Source: Ilyomonas sp965199845 (lineage in GTDB: Bacteria > Bacteroidota > Bacteroidia > Chitinophagales > Chitinophagaceae). Taken from it: a stretch of 64,000 nt of DNA. The stretch is taken from positions 1,068,071 through 1,132,070 of the forward strand of contig CBDATZ010000054.1 of the NCBI GenBank assembly GCA_965199845.1, in the 5' to 3' direction. Position numbers and translations under genes: made by a program. The notes beneath the pieces are model-generated. The model was not told the origin of the DNA. It was given only the letters and a program-made list of their open reading frames with translations, and did not search any database. This document shows, piece after piece, positions 7,762 through 17,416 of this stretch (positions are counted from its first letter, which is position 1; each line of letters begins with the position of its first letter).

Positions 7762-9603
7762 ATGGCTTATTCGTCGCTGGAACAATGTTTACTTGATTTG
7801 GAAAAACACGGGCATTTGGTTCGTGTGAAGGAAGAAGTAGAGCCATATTTAGAAATGGCGGCTATTCATTTGCGTGTTCATGAAGCGGGCGGTCCGGCTT
7901 TGCTGTTTGAAAATGTAAAAGGCAGTTCTTTTCGCGCCGCATCAAACATCTTCGGAACATTAGAGAGAAGCAGGTTTATTTTCAGAAATACGTTTACGAA
8001 AGTGCAGCGGTTAATCGAACTAAAAAACAATCCGCTTCAAGCATTTAAAAAGCCATTTGCCAATGCAGGCGCTGTCTTATCTGCGTTACATGCTTTGCCT
8101 TTAAAAAATCCAATTACAAAACCGGTTTTATATAAAGAAATTTCCGTTCACCAATTACCTCAGATTCATCATTGGTTACAAGATGGCGGCGCCTTTGTAA
8201 CGCTGCCACAAGTGTATACCGAAGATGCCGACAAGCCCGGTATTATGAATGCAAACCTGGGTATGTACCGCATTCAGCTTTCAGGAAACGATTATGTGCA
8301 AGACAAAGAAGCTGGCTTACATTACCAGTTGCACCGGGGAATTGGAGTTCATCAAACTAAAGCAAATAAAAAAGGTATTCCGTTAAAAGTAAGTGTGTTT
8401 GTTGGCGGTCCGCCATCGCATACATTAGCCGCCGTAATGCCGTTGCCGGAAGGGTTGAGTGAAATGATATTTGCCGGTGCATTGGGCGGCAGACGGTTTC
8501 GTTATACATATAAAGATGGATATTGCATCAGCACAGATGCTGATTTTGTGATAACAGGAGAAGTTCATCAGAATGATAATAAACCTGAAGGTCCGTTTGG
8601 CGATCATTTGGGATATTACAGTTTGGCGCATCCTTTCCCGGTAATGAAAGTGCATAAAGTGTATGCACGAAAAAACGCGATTTGGCCTTTTACCGTTGTG
8701 GGCAGACCGCCGCAGGAAGACACCAGTTTTGGTCAGCTCATTCATGCACTTACCGGCGATGCGATACCTAACGAAATTCCCGGTGTAAAAGAAGTTCACG
8801 CAGTAGATGCGGCTGGTGTGCATCCTTTGTTGTTAGCTATTGGCAGCGAACGTTACACGCCGTATTTACCAACAAAACAACCCGCAGAATTGCTTACCAT
8901 TGCCAATCATATTTTAGGAACCGGGCAGTTAAGTCTCGCCAAATTTTTATTTATTACGGCTGATGATACAAAGCGACTATCAGCGCACGATGTGCCCGAA
9001 TTTTTTCAATACATTTTATCGAGAATTGATTTAACCCGTGATGTTCATTTTTATACCAATACAACCATTGATACCTTAGATTATTCTGGCACTTCCATAA
9101 ACAGCGGCAGCAAAGTTGTGTTTGCAGCGTATGGCGATATAAAGAGAAATGTAACCACTGAAATTCCTTCTTCTTTTTTTGAATTGAATGGATTTGGTAA
9201 ACCTAAACTTGCATTGCCTGGCATTCTTGTTCTGCAAGCCAATTCTTTCTCTACGTATGAAAAAGCGCACCAAGAAATGGATGCATTAGATAAACAGTTA
9301 CAACAACATATTTCAGACATCAATTCTGTTGTTATGATTGTTGTTTGCAATGATGCGGACTTTACAGCGCAAACGCTAAACAATTTTATCTGGGTAACAT
9401 TTACGCGTTGTAATCCATCGCACGATATATATGGTGTTGATGCGTTTTATCAAAATAAACATTGGGGTTGCCGCGGCAGTTTGATCATTGATGCTCGTAT
9501 TAAACCACATCACGCGCCGGTATTAGAAAAAGATAAAACAACAGAAAATAAAATTGATAAGTTGTTTGCGAAAGGCGGCAGTTTGTATGGCGTTATAAAG
9601 TAA
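7762..9603 (+). CDS. UbiD family decarboxylase
   Basis: A 613-residue UbiD-family (de)carboxylase, which uses prenylated FMN. Seen in order: NLGMYRIQLSGND and HYQLHRGIGVHQ (about 161-193), KVSVFVGGPPSHTLAAVMPL, the catalytic acid motif PEGPFGDHLGYYS (about 277-289), and GRPPQEDTSFGQL. The E-P-F-G-D and R residues fit the E/R/E catalytic triad of the family. UbiD members act in ubiquinone and menaquinone (futalosine or MK) routes and on aromatic acids; the substrate here cannot be assigned. No UbiX (prFMN synthase) lies nearby. Confidence 0.95.
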   Translation: MAYSSLEQCLLDLEKHGHLVRVKEEVEPYLEMAAIHLRVHEAGGPALLFENVKGSSFRAASNIFGTLERSRFIFRNTFTKVQRLIELKNNPLQAFKKPFANAGAVLSALHALPLKNPITKPVLYKEISVHQLPQIHHWLQDGGAFVTLPQVYTEDADKPGIMNANLGMYRIQLSGNDYVQDKEAGLHYQLHRGIGVHQTKANKKGIPLKVSVFVGGPPSHTLAAVMPLPEGLSEMIFAGALGGRRFRYTYKDGYCISTDADFVITGEVHQNDNKPEGPFGDHLGYYSLAHPFPVMKVHKVYARKNAIWPFTVVGRPPQEDTSFGQLIHALTGDAIPNEIPGVKEVHAVDAAGVHPLLLAIGSERYTPYLPTKQPAELLTIANHILGTGQLSLAKFLFITADDTKRLSAHDVPEFFQYILSRIDLTRDVHFYTNTTIDTLDYSGTSINSGSKVVFAAYGDIKRNVTTEIPSSFFELNGFGKPKLALPGILVLQANSFSTYEKAHQEMDALDKQLQQHISDINSVVMIVVCNDADFTAQTLNNFIWVTFTRCNPSHDIYGVDAFYQNKHWGCRGSLIIDARIKPHHAPVLEKDKTTENKIDKLFAKGGSLYGVIK

Positions 9604-9737
9604 AAGAGTGTGATTTATTCTTGCTTTTTTATTGATTTCTATAATCCTATCATACTAAAAAAATGGCTGTTAATTTCGCAGCTTCATGGCTTATCAAATA
9701 GTAAATTAGGTAAGCTGAAATAAGTAAGATTTTATTT

Positions 9738-10616
9738 GTGAACAATACATCTAAGTTCATTACAGCAGGACTTCTTTTTGCGATGCTTTGGGCATCTGCA
9801 TCAACAGCCGGTAAGTTTGGTATACAATCGGTAGAACCGCTGTTGTTGTTTAATATCCGCTTTCTGTTAGCTGGTTTATTTATGCTGTTATATGCGCATG
9901 GAATTGCTAAAAACAGTTTGCCGCAACGTGCCGACTGGAAGCCGTTGCTGTTGTTTGGTTTGCTGAACACAACGCTTTGTTTGGGCTTATACATTATTGC
10001 GCTGCAGCAGGTTTCGGCGGGCATTGGCAGTTTAGCACCGGCAGTGAATCCATTGCTGATAACTGTTTTATCAGGCGTCTGGGCAGGAAAAAAAATAAAA
10101 CCTGTACAATGGATAAGCGTTGCATTAGGAATGGCAGGAATTTTATTGGCCACTTATCCTTTATTACTGAATAGTTCAGCTACCATACAAGGTTTATTAT
10201 TAATGTTGATGAGTATGTTATGTTACTCAAGCGGCGTTATCTATTATGCCAAAACAAACTGGCGTTTGCCTTCGCTTGTTATTAACGGTTGGCAGGTATT
10301 GATAGGCGGTTTATTGTTATTACCTTGTTCTTTTTTAATGCATAAAGATGGCTTTATAAATCATTTTGATACACGCTTTTGGAAAGCCGAAGGCTGGCTG
10401 ATTATTCCGGTATCAATCATCTCTGTACAGCTTTGGTTATACCTCTTAAAAGCAGATGCCGTAAGAGCTTCGTTATGGTTGTTTCTGTGTCCTGTATTTG
10501 GCTTTGTATATGCCGCTATTTTATTGAACGAATCTATAACAGGCTATACAATTGCGGGAACTGTATTGGTTATTATCGGGCTGTATTTAGGACAAAGAAA
10601 GAAGAGAAATGAGTAA
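9738..10616 (+). CDS. EamA/DMT family transporter
   Basis: A 292-residue protein with ten hydrophobic helices in two EamA repeats of five (about 1-140 and 145-288), the 10-TM drug/metabolite exporter layout. N-terminal helix 1 has LLFAMLWASASTAGKFGI; the second repeat ends with GYTIAGTVLVIIGLYLGQRKK. Substrate unknown. The start is GTG at 9738; no in-frame ATG lies before the first helix, so a GTG start is likely. Confidence 0.92.
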   Translation: MNNTSKFITAGLLFAMLWASASTAGKFGIQSVEPLLLFNIRFLLAGLFMLLYAHGIAKNSLPQRADWKPLLLFGLLNTTLCLGLYIIALQQVSAGIGSLAPAVNPLLITVLSGVWAGKKIKPVQWISVALGMAGILLATYPLLLNSSATIQGLLLMLMSMLCYSSGVIYYAKTNWRLPSLVINGWQVLIGGLLLLPCSFLMHKDGFINHFDTRFWKAEGWLIIPVSIISVQLWLYLLKADAVRASLWLFLCPVFGFVYAAILLNESITGYTIAGTVLVIIGLYLGQRKKRNE

Positions 10617-10794
10617 ATAAATGATTGCCTGATGGCAATATGAGTTTAGCTTCGGATGATTGTAATGGCTTCTTCAAAAAATATAAATGAACTGCTTTTA
10701 AAAATATTATTCATAATTTTCTTTTTCCAGGCAACCGTTTTCTTTTACACTGCATTTAGTAATATATAAACCATACAAGAACCAGCCACTACTT

Positions 10795-11337
10795 ATGGAT
10801 CTGTCTGAACATATCAAAGAGGCAAAAAAGAAAAGTGCTGCCGCACAAAAATGTCTGTTTGATTTACTGGCAGATAAAATGATGCTGGTATGCAGGCGAT
10901 ACGTAAAGAACAGCGAAGAAGCAGAAGAAGTATTGCTGGATGGTTTCTATAAGTTCTTTACTTCCTTATCAACTTTTACTTACCAGGGCGAGGCGCAGTT
11001 AATAGCCTGGATAAAACGAATTATGATTAACGAATGCCTGATGCTGTTACGCAAAAAAAATGCTTTTGTACTGGTTTCAGAATCGGCAGCAGAAGAAGTA
11101 GAACTGGAAGAGGAAGCCTTAAATCAATTGTCGGCAAAAGAGATTTTAGAACTGATTATGAGATTGCCTGTTGGTTATCGTACGGTTTTTAATTTATACG
11201 TAATTGAAGGCATGGATCATAAAGAAATTGCTGCTTTACTGGGCATTGCAGAAGGAACTTCAAAATCACAGTTAAGCAAAGCAAAAGCGTTATTGCAAAG
11301 AAATTTATTACAAAAAGGAAACGATTATGTTAAGTGA
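10795..11337 (+). CDS. RNA polymerase sigma factor, ECF family
   Basis: The 180-residue protein has sigma region 2 (about 15-85: EEAEEVLLDGFYKFFTSL, TFTYQGEAQLIAWIKRIMIN) and region 4 (about 115-175: LPVGYRTVFNLYVIEGMDHK, EIAALLGIAEGTSKSQLSKA), the two-domain ECF layout. It overlaps the next gene by 11 bases and is followed by a transmembrane protein and an exported protein, so it probably controls an envelope function and is restrained by its neighbour. Confidence 0.92.
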   Translation: MDLSEHIKEAKKKSAAAQKCLFDLLADKMMLVCRRYVKNSEEAEEVLLDGFYKFFTSLSTFTYQGEAQLIAWIKRIMINECLMLLRKKNAFVLVSESAAEEVELEEEALNQLSAKEILELIMRLPVGYRTVFNLYVIEGMDHKEIAALLGIAEGTSKSQLSKAKALLQRNLLQKGNDYVK

Positions 11338-12016
11338 AAATCATAATCATATAAACTGGAAAAACAAGCTTGACAATATGGAAGAAAGCTTGTTGAATAA
11401 AAATGCTTCCTGGGAAAAATTAGATAGCCGGCTGCGTAAAAAATCGCGCAGAAAAAAGGCTGTTTTGTATTGGGCTGCGGCTGCCTGTTTATTGCCTTTA
11501 GTAATAATTTCTGTGATGATGATTCGCAATGAAGACAACCATCCTGTTAGTGTAATTGTTCCTGATAAATCGGTTGTAAATCCATCATTAAAAGAACAGG
11601 AACAGGATAAAAAAGATACGTTAGCAACGATTGCCATTGCATCGCCAGAAAAGAAAATCAAACCAATAAGAAAGAGCGAAATCAGGGAGAATAAAGTAAT
11701 GGCAAACCATAATGAAAAGCCACTTATAACCGGAACGCCGGATATGGTTTTGGAAAATAAAATCACGGCTATCGCTCCCGTTGTTGATAGTGTTGCTGAA
11801 ACTTCAATTGCAAAAACATCAGTAAAGAAAAAATTAAGAGTTGTACATATTAATGAGCTTGGCGAGCCGGTAGAAATATCGCCGGACTTAGCGCGCAATT
11901 CAATCCTGCACTCGTTTCATTTGCAACTTGCCAGCGAGGAAGTATCAGACAATACAATAACTTCTCCTCATTCAAAAGGCTTTACAATCATAAAAGGAAA
12001 ATCTTCTCCCAACTAA
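11327..12016 (+). CDS. Single-pass membrane protein, candidate anti-sigma factor
   Basis: The 229-residue protein has a cytoplasmic N-terminal part (1 to about 43, MLSENHNHINWKNKLDNM onward, ending in basic KKSRRKK), one membrane helix at about 46-67, and a long polar, low-complexity exterior region. This topology and its overlap with the ECF sigma gene are those of anti-sigma factors in Bacteroidota. No zinc-binding ASD motif (HxxxCxxC) is seen, so the function is inferred from position. Confidence 0.75.
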   Translation: MLSENHNHINWKNKLDNMEESLLNKNASWEKLDSRLRKKSRRKKAVLYWAAAACLLPLVIISVMMIRNEDNHPVSVIVPDKSVVNPSLKEQEQDKKDTLATIAIASPEKKIKPIRKSEIRENKVMANHNEKPLITGTPDMVLENKITAIAPVVDSVAETSIAKTSVKKKLRVVHINELGEPVEISPDLARNSILHSFHLQLASEEVSDNTITSPHSKGFTIIKGKSSPN

Positions 12017-12022
12017 AATAAT

Positions 12023-13138
12023 ATGAAAAAAACAATTTGCATTTTGATGCTTCTTTCAAGCATCACGGTAAATCTTTGTGCTCAAAAAGATAAGTCTGAT
12101 AAGACATTTGAAGTGCCTGAAAATATTATAATTAACCGGCGTTTTTATATTGATCTTGACAATGGCAACCGGGTAAAAATTGAACTGACAGATATTACTG
12201 ATTTAGACAAAATAGCGAATATAGATTCGCTTCTGCAGGTGTTTATTAATGACATAGAACCGCTGCAGGATTCTATATCGGATCCGCTTACATCGAAGCG
12301 GATAGATTATGTAACCGATGCGCAGGGACGAAAGAAAATACGGCTGCAACAGTTTCAGCCAAAAGGCGCCAGCTTCCTGCTGAGTAAGGGTGAAGCCGCT
12401 TCTTTACGAACAGAGCAAGACACAATTCATTTGATTGGTGTAATTACAAATGCCCCAAAGCCGAAACAAAAAATCAGTATCAAAAATCCACGTTATTATC
12501 ATCTTACTTTTTACCTCAATAATATTAGTGAGCTAAGCAATTATACAAATGGAACGCTTCGCGAAAAGATTGTTGTTATTCAGCAAAATATCAATGACAA
12601 ATGGCCATTAATTTTAGGTGGCAGCTCGCATTATTTAAAAAACAACAGAGCTATCTGGGCAGATAAACCAAGAGGTTTTACACCAGCCGGAACAGGTGAT
12701 TTTTTGAATGGATTGATCACCATAAATATGCAGAATTACAAGAATTATTTTGTTCCTTCTTTTAGTTTGGGATTGAGACTTACCGTAACCAACCGGGAAA
12801 GAACTTTTAAATGGGAACCTGGTGTATTTTGGGAGCCGCACTATCTTTTTGCCAGAGATGCGCAAGGAAAATTGCGCACTTATCATAACGATTTTCTAAC
12901 GCTTACTTACGGGCAAGGCGGCACAACTGATTATGATCCGCAAAAAGAATTTTCTTTCAGCGCCGTGTTTTCATTAGGTTATTTAATACGCCGGCAAGGC
13001 GATTTTATTGATAAGAATACGTTTCGTTTTGGCGCCGGTAAATTGCAATTGAAAAAAACGTCCATTGAACCTTCTCTGTATTTTAATAATTTTTTCAGAG
13101 GCGTAACGCCGGGAATACGAATCAGTCAATCATTCTAA
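12023..13138 (+). CDS. Exported protein of unknown function in the ECF operon
   Basis: A 371-residue protein with a signal peptide (1 to about 20, VNLCAQ). The C-terminal half (from about 190) has alternating hydrophobic strands rich in Tyr/Phe and ends with the aromatic RISQSF, as outer-membrane beta-barrel proteins do. The N-terminal half carries short Ile/Leu-rich and acidic segments. I do not recognise the family. Six bases separate it from the upstream gene, so it is the third gene of the sigma operon and a likely target or sensor of it. Confidence 0.8.
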   Translation: MKKTICILMLLSSITVNLCAQKDKSDKTFEVPENIIINRRFYIDLDNGNRVKIELTDITDLDKIANIDSLLQVFINDIEPLQDSISDPLTSKRIDYVTDAQGRKKIRLQQFQPKGASFLLSKGEAASLRTEQDTIHLIGVITNAPKPKQKISIKNPRYYHLTFYLNNISELSNYTNGTLREKIVVIQQNINDKWPLILGGSSHYLKNNRAIWADKPRGFTPAGTGDFLNGLITINMQNYKNYFVPSFSLGLRLTVTNRERTFKWEPGVFWEPHYLFARDAQGKLRTYHNDFLTLTYGQGGTTDYDPQKEFSFSAVFSLGYLIRRQGDFIDKNTFRFGAGKLQLKKTSIEPSLYFNNFFRGVTPGIRISQSF

Positions 13139-13176
13139 AATGTTTCTTTCCTGAAATTTTTATTTATAAAAAATGA

Positions 13177-13998
13177 TTAGAATTTTTTCATGATAGTAAC
13201 CAGCATATTTGCAATAATCCCGTTGCCTTTATCGGATGGATGAAGTCCATCGTAAGTAAAATTTACAGCATCAGGCGGATATGGATATTCATCCGTTTTA
13301 GGATTGAAAGGAACGCCAATATAATCGGGATAATTATAATTTTTGTACGTACCAGTCACGGAATCTTTCAGGCGTTTATAGTTAACAAGAAGCGGTAACG
13401 TCATGCCGCTTTTGTTATACAAATCAATCACATCAATATGTTCATACGTAGCAATGGAATCTACGGCTGCTGCAAACTGCTCTAACGATTGTCCGTTCTT
13501 TTTTTTGTAAGAACCCCAGGCATTGTTTGTTTGATCTGTTAAGTACACAAAATCTGTTCGCTGCATAGGCGTAATCAATATAATTTTTGCTTTCTCATTC
13601 AGACTACGAAGTTTATTTATAATGATGCGAAAAGAACCATATACAGTGCCATTACCACTATTGTTTTTATACTCTTCCAATTTGCCCAAAGGTCTGCCAG
13701 ACCACCAGTCATTTGTGCCTAAAAAAACAGTGTACATATCAGCTTTGATAATGCCAAGCGTATTGATGCTGTCGGCAATGCCGCCTGATGTCCAGCCGTT
13801 ATGTCCCTGGTTAATGTAATGTATTGATGGCAACGCTTCTGTTACACGCGTGAGGTAACCTTTGGTAACGCGGTTGCCGGTTTCAGACGGATGATCGTTT
13901 AAGTAAGTAATGGAATCGCCGATGGCAACCCAGGTTTTTTCTTTTGGTATGAATGAAGTGAACAGGAAAAGAGCAACAACAATAAACAGGTATTTCAT
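13177..13998 (-). CDS. SGNH/GDSL hydrolase family protein
   Basis: A 273-residue exported esterase-type protein: signal peptide (1 to about 19), Block I WVAIGDSITYL (nucleophile Ser at about 29), Block III FLGTNDWW and Block V FTYDGLHPSDKGN with the catalytic Asp-x-x-His. These are the four blocks of the SGNH fold, which usually removes acetyl or other acyl groups from carbohydrates. It is the downstream gene on the minus strand of DUF1080 and GH2 genes, which suggests a role in de-esterification of glycans. Confidence 0.93.
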   Translation of the reverse strand: MKYLFIVVALFLFTSFIPKEKTWVAIGDSITYLNDHPSETGNRVTKGYLTRVTEALPSIHYINQGHNGWTSGGIADSINTLGIIKADMYTVFLGTNDWWSGRPLGKLEEYKNNSGNGTVYGSFRIIINKLRSLNEKAKIILITPMQRTDFVYLTDQTNNAWGSYKKKNGQSLEQFAAAVDSIATYEHIDVIDLYNKSGMTLPLLVNYKRLKDSVTGTYKNYNYPDYIGVPFNPKTDEYPYPPDAVNFTYDGLHPSDKGNGIIANMLVTIMKKF

Positions 13999-14077
13999 AA
14001 GATAAATATTAACCCGACACCAAGTTTGCAGAATGAAATAGATTGACTTGTACAGATGTTTTATTTGAATTATTTTC

Positions 14078-14677
14078 TTATTTCAACTCTTCAATTTCAA
14101 TATCTCTCCATCTCACTTTTATACCGCCGCCTTCATGAATTTGCAAGGCAATAAAGCCTTCGCCCTGGCCAATTTTTTCATCTTTTATATAACACATCTG
14201 ATGACCGTTCAGCCAGGTAGTTACTTCGTCGCCATCCACTTTTATTTTGTATGTATTCCATTCACCCATTTTTAAATACTTCTCATCTTCCGGTTTCGGT
14301 TGAATGAGCCAGCCTCTGCCATACGATTCATAAATGCCGCCGGTGTGCATGTCGGGCGGCGCCACTTCTGCCTGCCAGCCGCTGATCTTTACACCTTCCG
14401 GTATTTGTGAACGAAAAAATACGCCGCTGTTGCCATTTGCGTCTTGTTTAAACTGTAAAGTGAGAATAAAATTTTTGTAGTTTTTATCGGTTGATAAGTA
14501 ACCGTATTGTTTATCAGGACCACTTTCGCAAATGAGCTGGTTACTGTCTGCATACCATTTTTCTGTACCGTGAATTGTCCAGCCTTTGAGGTCTTTGCCA
14601 TCAAACAGTTTTACTTTTTTCTGGGCTGTGGCAAGTAAGCCAGCCAACAAACAAAAGGCGAGAAATAATGCTTTCAT
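14078..14677 (-). CDS. DUF1080 (3-keto-disaccharide hydrolase) family protein
   Basis: 199 residues with signal peptide (1 to about 18, LLATAQ). The jelly-roll DUF1080 fold is shown by KLFDGKDLKGWTIHG, NFILTLQFKQDANGNSGVFF, GWQAEVAPPDMHTGGIYESY and a final strand with LQIHEGGGIKVRWRDIEIEE. Family members act on 3-keto-glycosides in oxidative glycan degradation. It is the middle gene of the minus-strand group SGNH-DUF1080-GH2. A second DUF1080 copy is at 57544-58311. Confidence 0.93.
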   Translation of the reverse strand: MKALFLAFCLLAGLLATAQKKVKLFDGKDLKGWTIHGTEKWYADSNQLICESGPDKQYGYLSTDKNYKNFILTLQFKQDANGNSGVFFRSQIPEGVKISGWQAEVAPPDMHTGGIYESYGRGWLIQPKPEDEKYLKMGEWNTYKIKVDGDEVTTWLNGHQMCYIKDEKIGQGEGFIALQIHEGGGIKVRWRDIEIEELK

Positions 14678-14752
14678 TGAGAATTGTTTTGACGAATATA
14701 AGAAGAAGATATTTTTTGAGTTGATTGATTTAAGTTAACAATACACTGCTAT

Positions 14753-17143
14753 TTATTTTTCCTCAATCACAACCTCACCATCAGTTACACCTTCAGCTTT
14801 TGCCTTTACTTTGATAATACCCTTTTTTTCGCCAGGCTCTACAATGGCTAAGCATTTACCACGGTAGGTTTTATGAACAGGTTGCTGAAAGCTTCGCATA
14901 TCATCTGGTGCGGCATTGGCAGTGGCTTTCACCGTTGCGTTGCCTTCTATGCTAAAATGAATTGGCATCACTACATCAGGAACTACATTGCCTTTTGCAT
15001 CAACAATTTCAGCCGTGATATAACTTAACTCATTCGGGTTCGCATCAATTTGTTTTCTGTCAGCCGTAAGACGAATTTGCGTTGGTTTACCTGCTGTTTG
15101 TAATGTTATTGAATCTATTACTTTATCATTCTCAATACCAAATACCTGTAAAGTTCCCGGCTGATATGTGATTGTAAATGTAGCCGTCATTTTGGATGAA
15201 GACGAGACACTTTGCTCGCCAATGGTTTTGCCATTTTGCACCAGCCGCACAAGCGGATGTTGTGTGTACACATGTACCTGCAAAGATTTGCCTTCACTAC
15301 CAGTGAATGTATAAGACGGATATTCTTCCGGCCAGCCCCAATAACTGATCGCTTCTTTATGACCATCCGGAACAGGCGCATGAACAAGCATTTCTAACTT
15401 GCTTCTTTTCCATACAACATCGCGGTAATAAGACTGCGGCTTTTTTCCTCCAATCAAATCAATATCTCCGCACCAGGCATTAAACCAGGACCAGGTTTTG
15501 GCAAATACGGTGTCTTTATCCAATGATGTATGACCAATACCGGTTTCACCCAAGTAATCTATAGCTGTCCATACAAAATCACCAATTACATAAGGATGTT
15601 TTTCAACCTGCTGCCAGTTTTCGTAGGCTTCTATTGGAAAAGATTCTGTACCCATCATAATACGGCCGGGAAATTTTTGGTGATCTTTTTCATACTCTTT
15701 CCATTGATAGTTATAGCCGCCGACATCCAAGAGCGCAAAGGCGGCAGCCGTTGTATCCCATGTATAACCGGGATGATCCCAGAAAGAACAAATGGCTTCC
15801 GTAACAAAACGGGTTGAATCGAGACGTTTTACTTCATTATGCAACAACCCGGCAATGCGTAAACCAGATGAATCAGCACGTTCATTTATCTCGTTGCCAA
15901 TGCTCCAGAAAATAACAGACGGATGATTGCGGTCGCGAAGCACCATCGCATCAATATCTTTCTGCCAGCAGGAGTCAAAATAAAGATTGTAATCCTGTGG
16001 ATTCTTTGGTCGTTGCCACTGATCAAAAGCCTCATCTATTACCAACATACCAAGCTTATCGCAGGCATCTAAAAAACTTTGTGAAGGCGGATTGTGACTG
16101 GTACGAATTGCATTATAACCAGCTTTTTTTAAGAGTTCTATCTTGCGTTCTTCCGCTCTGTCAATTGCGGCAGAACCGAGCGGACCATTATCATGATGCT
16201 CGCAACCGCCATGAAGCAATATTTTCTTTCCGTTGAGTAAAAAACCGGTAGCTGCATTTACCGAAATAGAGCGAACACCAAAACGGGTTGTTGTTTTATC
16301 TGCCAGTTTATTTCCATTGTATAACTCTGTTGTAGCCGTGTATAAATAAGGCGAATCCGGCGACCAGAGATGAGGATTCGATATTTGTAGTATAACAGAA
16401 CTATCATTTTGATTTTTATTGTTTGATGTGGCAACAATTCTTCCCATTGCATCTGCGATATTCACTGTAAAAGTTACCGGCAATGTATTGGCTTCTTTGA
16501 AGCTTGATGTGGTGATATGTACAGAAGCCTGGTTGGCATTAACTTTCGGTGTTGTAATATAAATGCTCCAGGGTTCAAAGTGTGTTGTATTGGTTGTAAG
16601 TAACCACACGTGCCTATATATGCCCGAACCGCTATACCATCGGCTGTTACGTCCTTCGTTGCGCACACGAACGGCAATACTGTTTTCTTTTCCGTCCTTA
16701 TTTAGGTAACGCGTTATATTGTAATAGAAAGACGTATAACCGTATGGATGGTTGCCGAGATGATGACCATTGATCCATACATCGCTGTTCATATATACAC
16801 CATCAAAGTAAATTGTTACCTGTTTGTTGCTGTTACTTGTTATAAAATGTTTACGATACCACGCGGTGCCGCCGACTGTATAACCGGTAGCTGTTGTACC
16901 TATACTTTTGAATGAAAACGGGCCAACCACACTATCAGATTGATTGGGTAAATCTTCAATACTCCAGTCGTGCGGAAGCTGAACAGTGCGCCAGTTGTTA
17001 TCGTTGTAATGTTCTTCTTTAGCTTCCAAAAAATCACCTTTCTGAAACTTCCAATCTTTATCAAACAATATTTGCGTGCGTTGCGCCTTGCCTGCTGAAA
17101 TAAATAAAAATATAGGCAAGAAAAAAAGAAAGCATTGTTTCAT
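14753..17143 (-). CDS. Glycoside hydrolase family 2 (beta-galactosidase-type) with DUF4982 domain
   Basis: A 796-residue exported enzyme. In order: signal peptide (1 to about 22), sugar-binding jelly-roll (HDWSIED near 60; GGTAWYRKHF near 95), an immunoglobulin-like domain, and a TIM barrel with HGGCEHHDNGPLG, the acid/base motif IFWSIGNEINER and the nucleophile region RIMMGTESFP. Then DUF4982 (AISYWGWPEEYPSYTF) and a C-terminal Ig-like domain with LTADRKQIDANPNELSYITA. ATG at 17152 would add three residues; the start at 17143 gives a clean signal peptide. Beta-galactosidase or related activity is likely; the substrate glycan is not known. Confidence 0.95.
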   Translation of the reverse strand: MKQCFLFFLPIFLFISAGKAQRTQILFDKDWKFQKGDFLEAKEEHYNDNNWRTVQLPHDWSIEDLPNQSDSVVGPFSFKSIGTTATGYTVGGTAWYRKHFITSNSNKQVTIYFDGVYMNSDVWINGHHLGNHPYGYTSFYYNITRYLNKDGKENSIAVRVRNEGRNSRWYSGSGIYRHVWLLTTNTTHFEPWSIYITTPKVNANQASVHITTSSFKEANTLPVTFTVNIADAMGRIVATSNNKNQNDSSVILQISNPHLWSPDSPYLYTATTELYNGNKLADKTTTRFGVRSISVNAATGFLLNGKKILLHGGCEHHDNGPLGSAAIDRAEERKIELLKKAGYNAIRTSHNPPSQSFLDACDKLGMLVIDEAFDQWQRPKNPQDYNLYFDSCWQKDIDAMVLRDRNHPSVIFWSIGNEINERADSSGLRIAGLLHNEVKRLDSTRFVTEAICSFWDHPGYTWDTTAAAFALLDVGGYNYQWKEYEKDHQKFPGRIMMGTESFPIEAYENWQQVEKHPYVIGDFVWTAIDYLGETGIGHTSLDKDTVFAKTWSWFNAWCGDIDLIGGKKPQSYYRDVVWKRSKLEMLVHAPVPDGHKEAISYWGWPEEYPSYTFTGSEGKSLQVHVYTQHPLVRLVQNGKTIGEQSVSSSSKMTATFTITYQPGTLQVFGIENDKVIDSITLQTAGKPTQIRLTADRKQIDANPNELSYITAEIVDAKGNVVPDVVMPIHFSIEGNATVKATANAAPDDMRSFQQPVHKTYRGKCLAIVEPGEKKGIIKVKAKAEGVTDGEVVIEEK

Positions 17144-17416
17144 ATGAAGCATTTGTGCTTCAAATGTAATGAGTAGAAGAGTGAAAAGAGCTATGTTTTA
17201 TTATCAGCTTAACCGCAGAAGTTATATAAAACAAAAGAAGAAAATCTTATTGTTATTCTTTATTGAAATTGATTTGTTTTGTATAATACACAAAGCATAG
17301 TGGCAAGTATAAAATCAAACAGCGATGAAACGTAGCCGATTTATTACAAGTTTTTATTTGATTAAATTCATTCTTCCCATCTCGTTTCCTATCTTCCCAT
17401 TCTAACTTCATGACGA

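Noticed and set aside
8425..8823. 132-codon minus-strand ORF inside the UbiD gene
   Set aside because: Lies fully within a conserved coding region; no family match.
13177..17143. Polysaccharide utilization locus (PUL)
   Set aside because: GH2, DUF1080 and an esterase are present, but no SusC/SusD pair or hybrid sensor is nearby.
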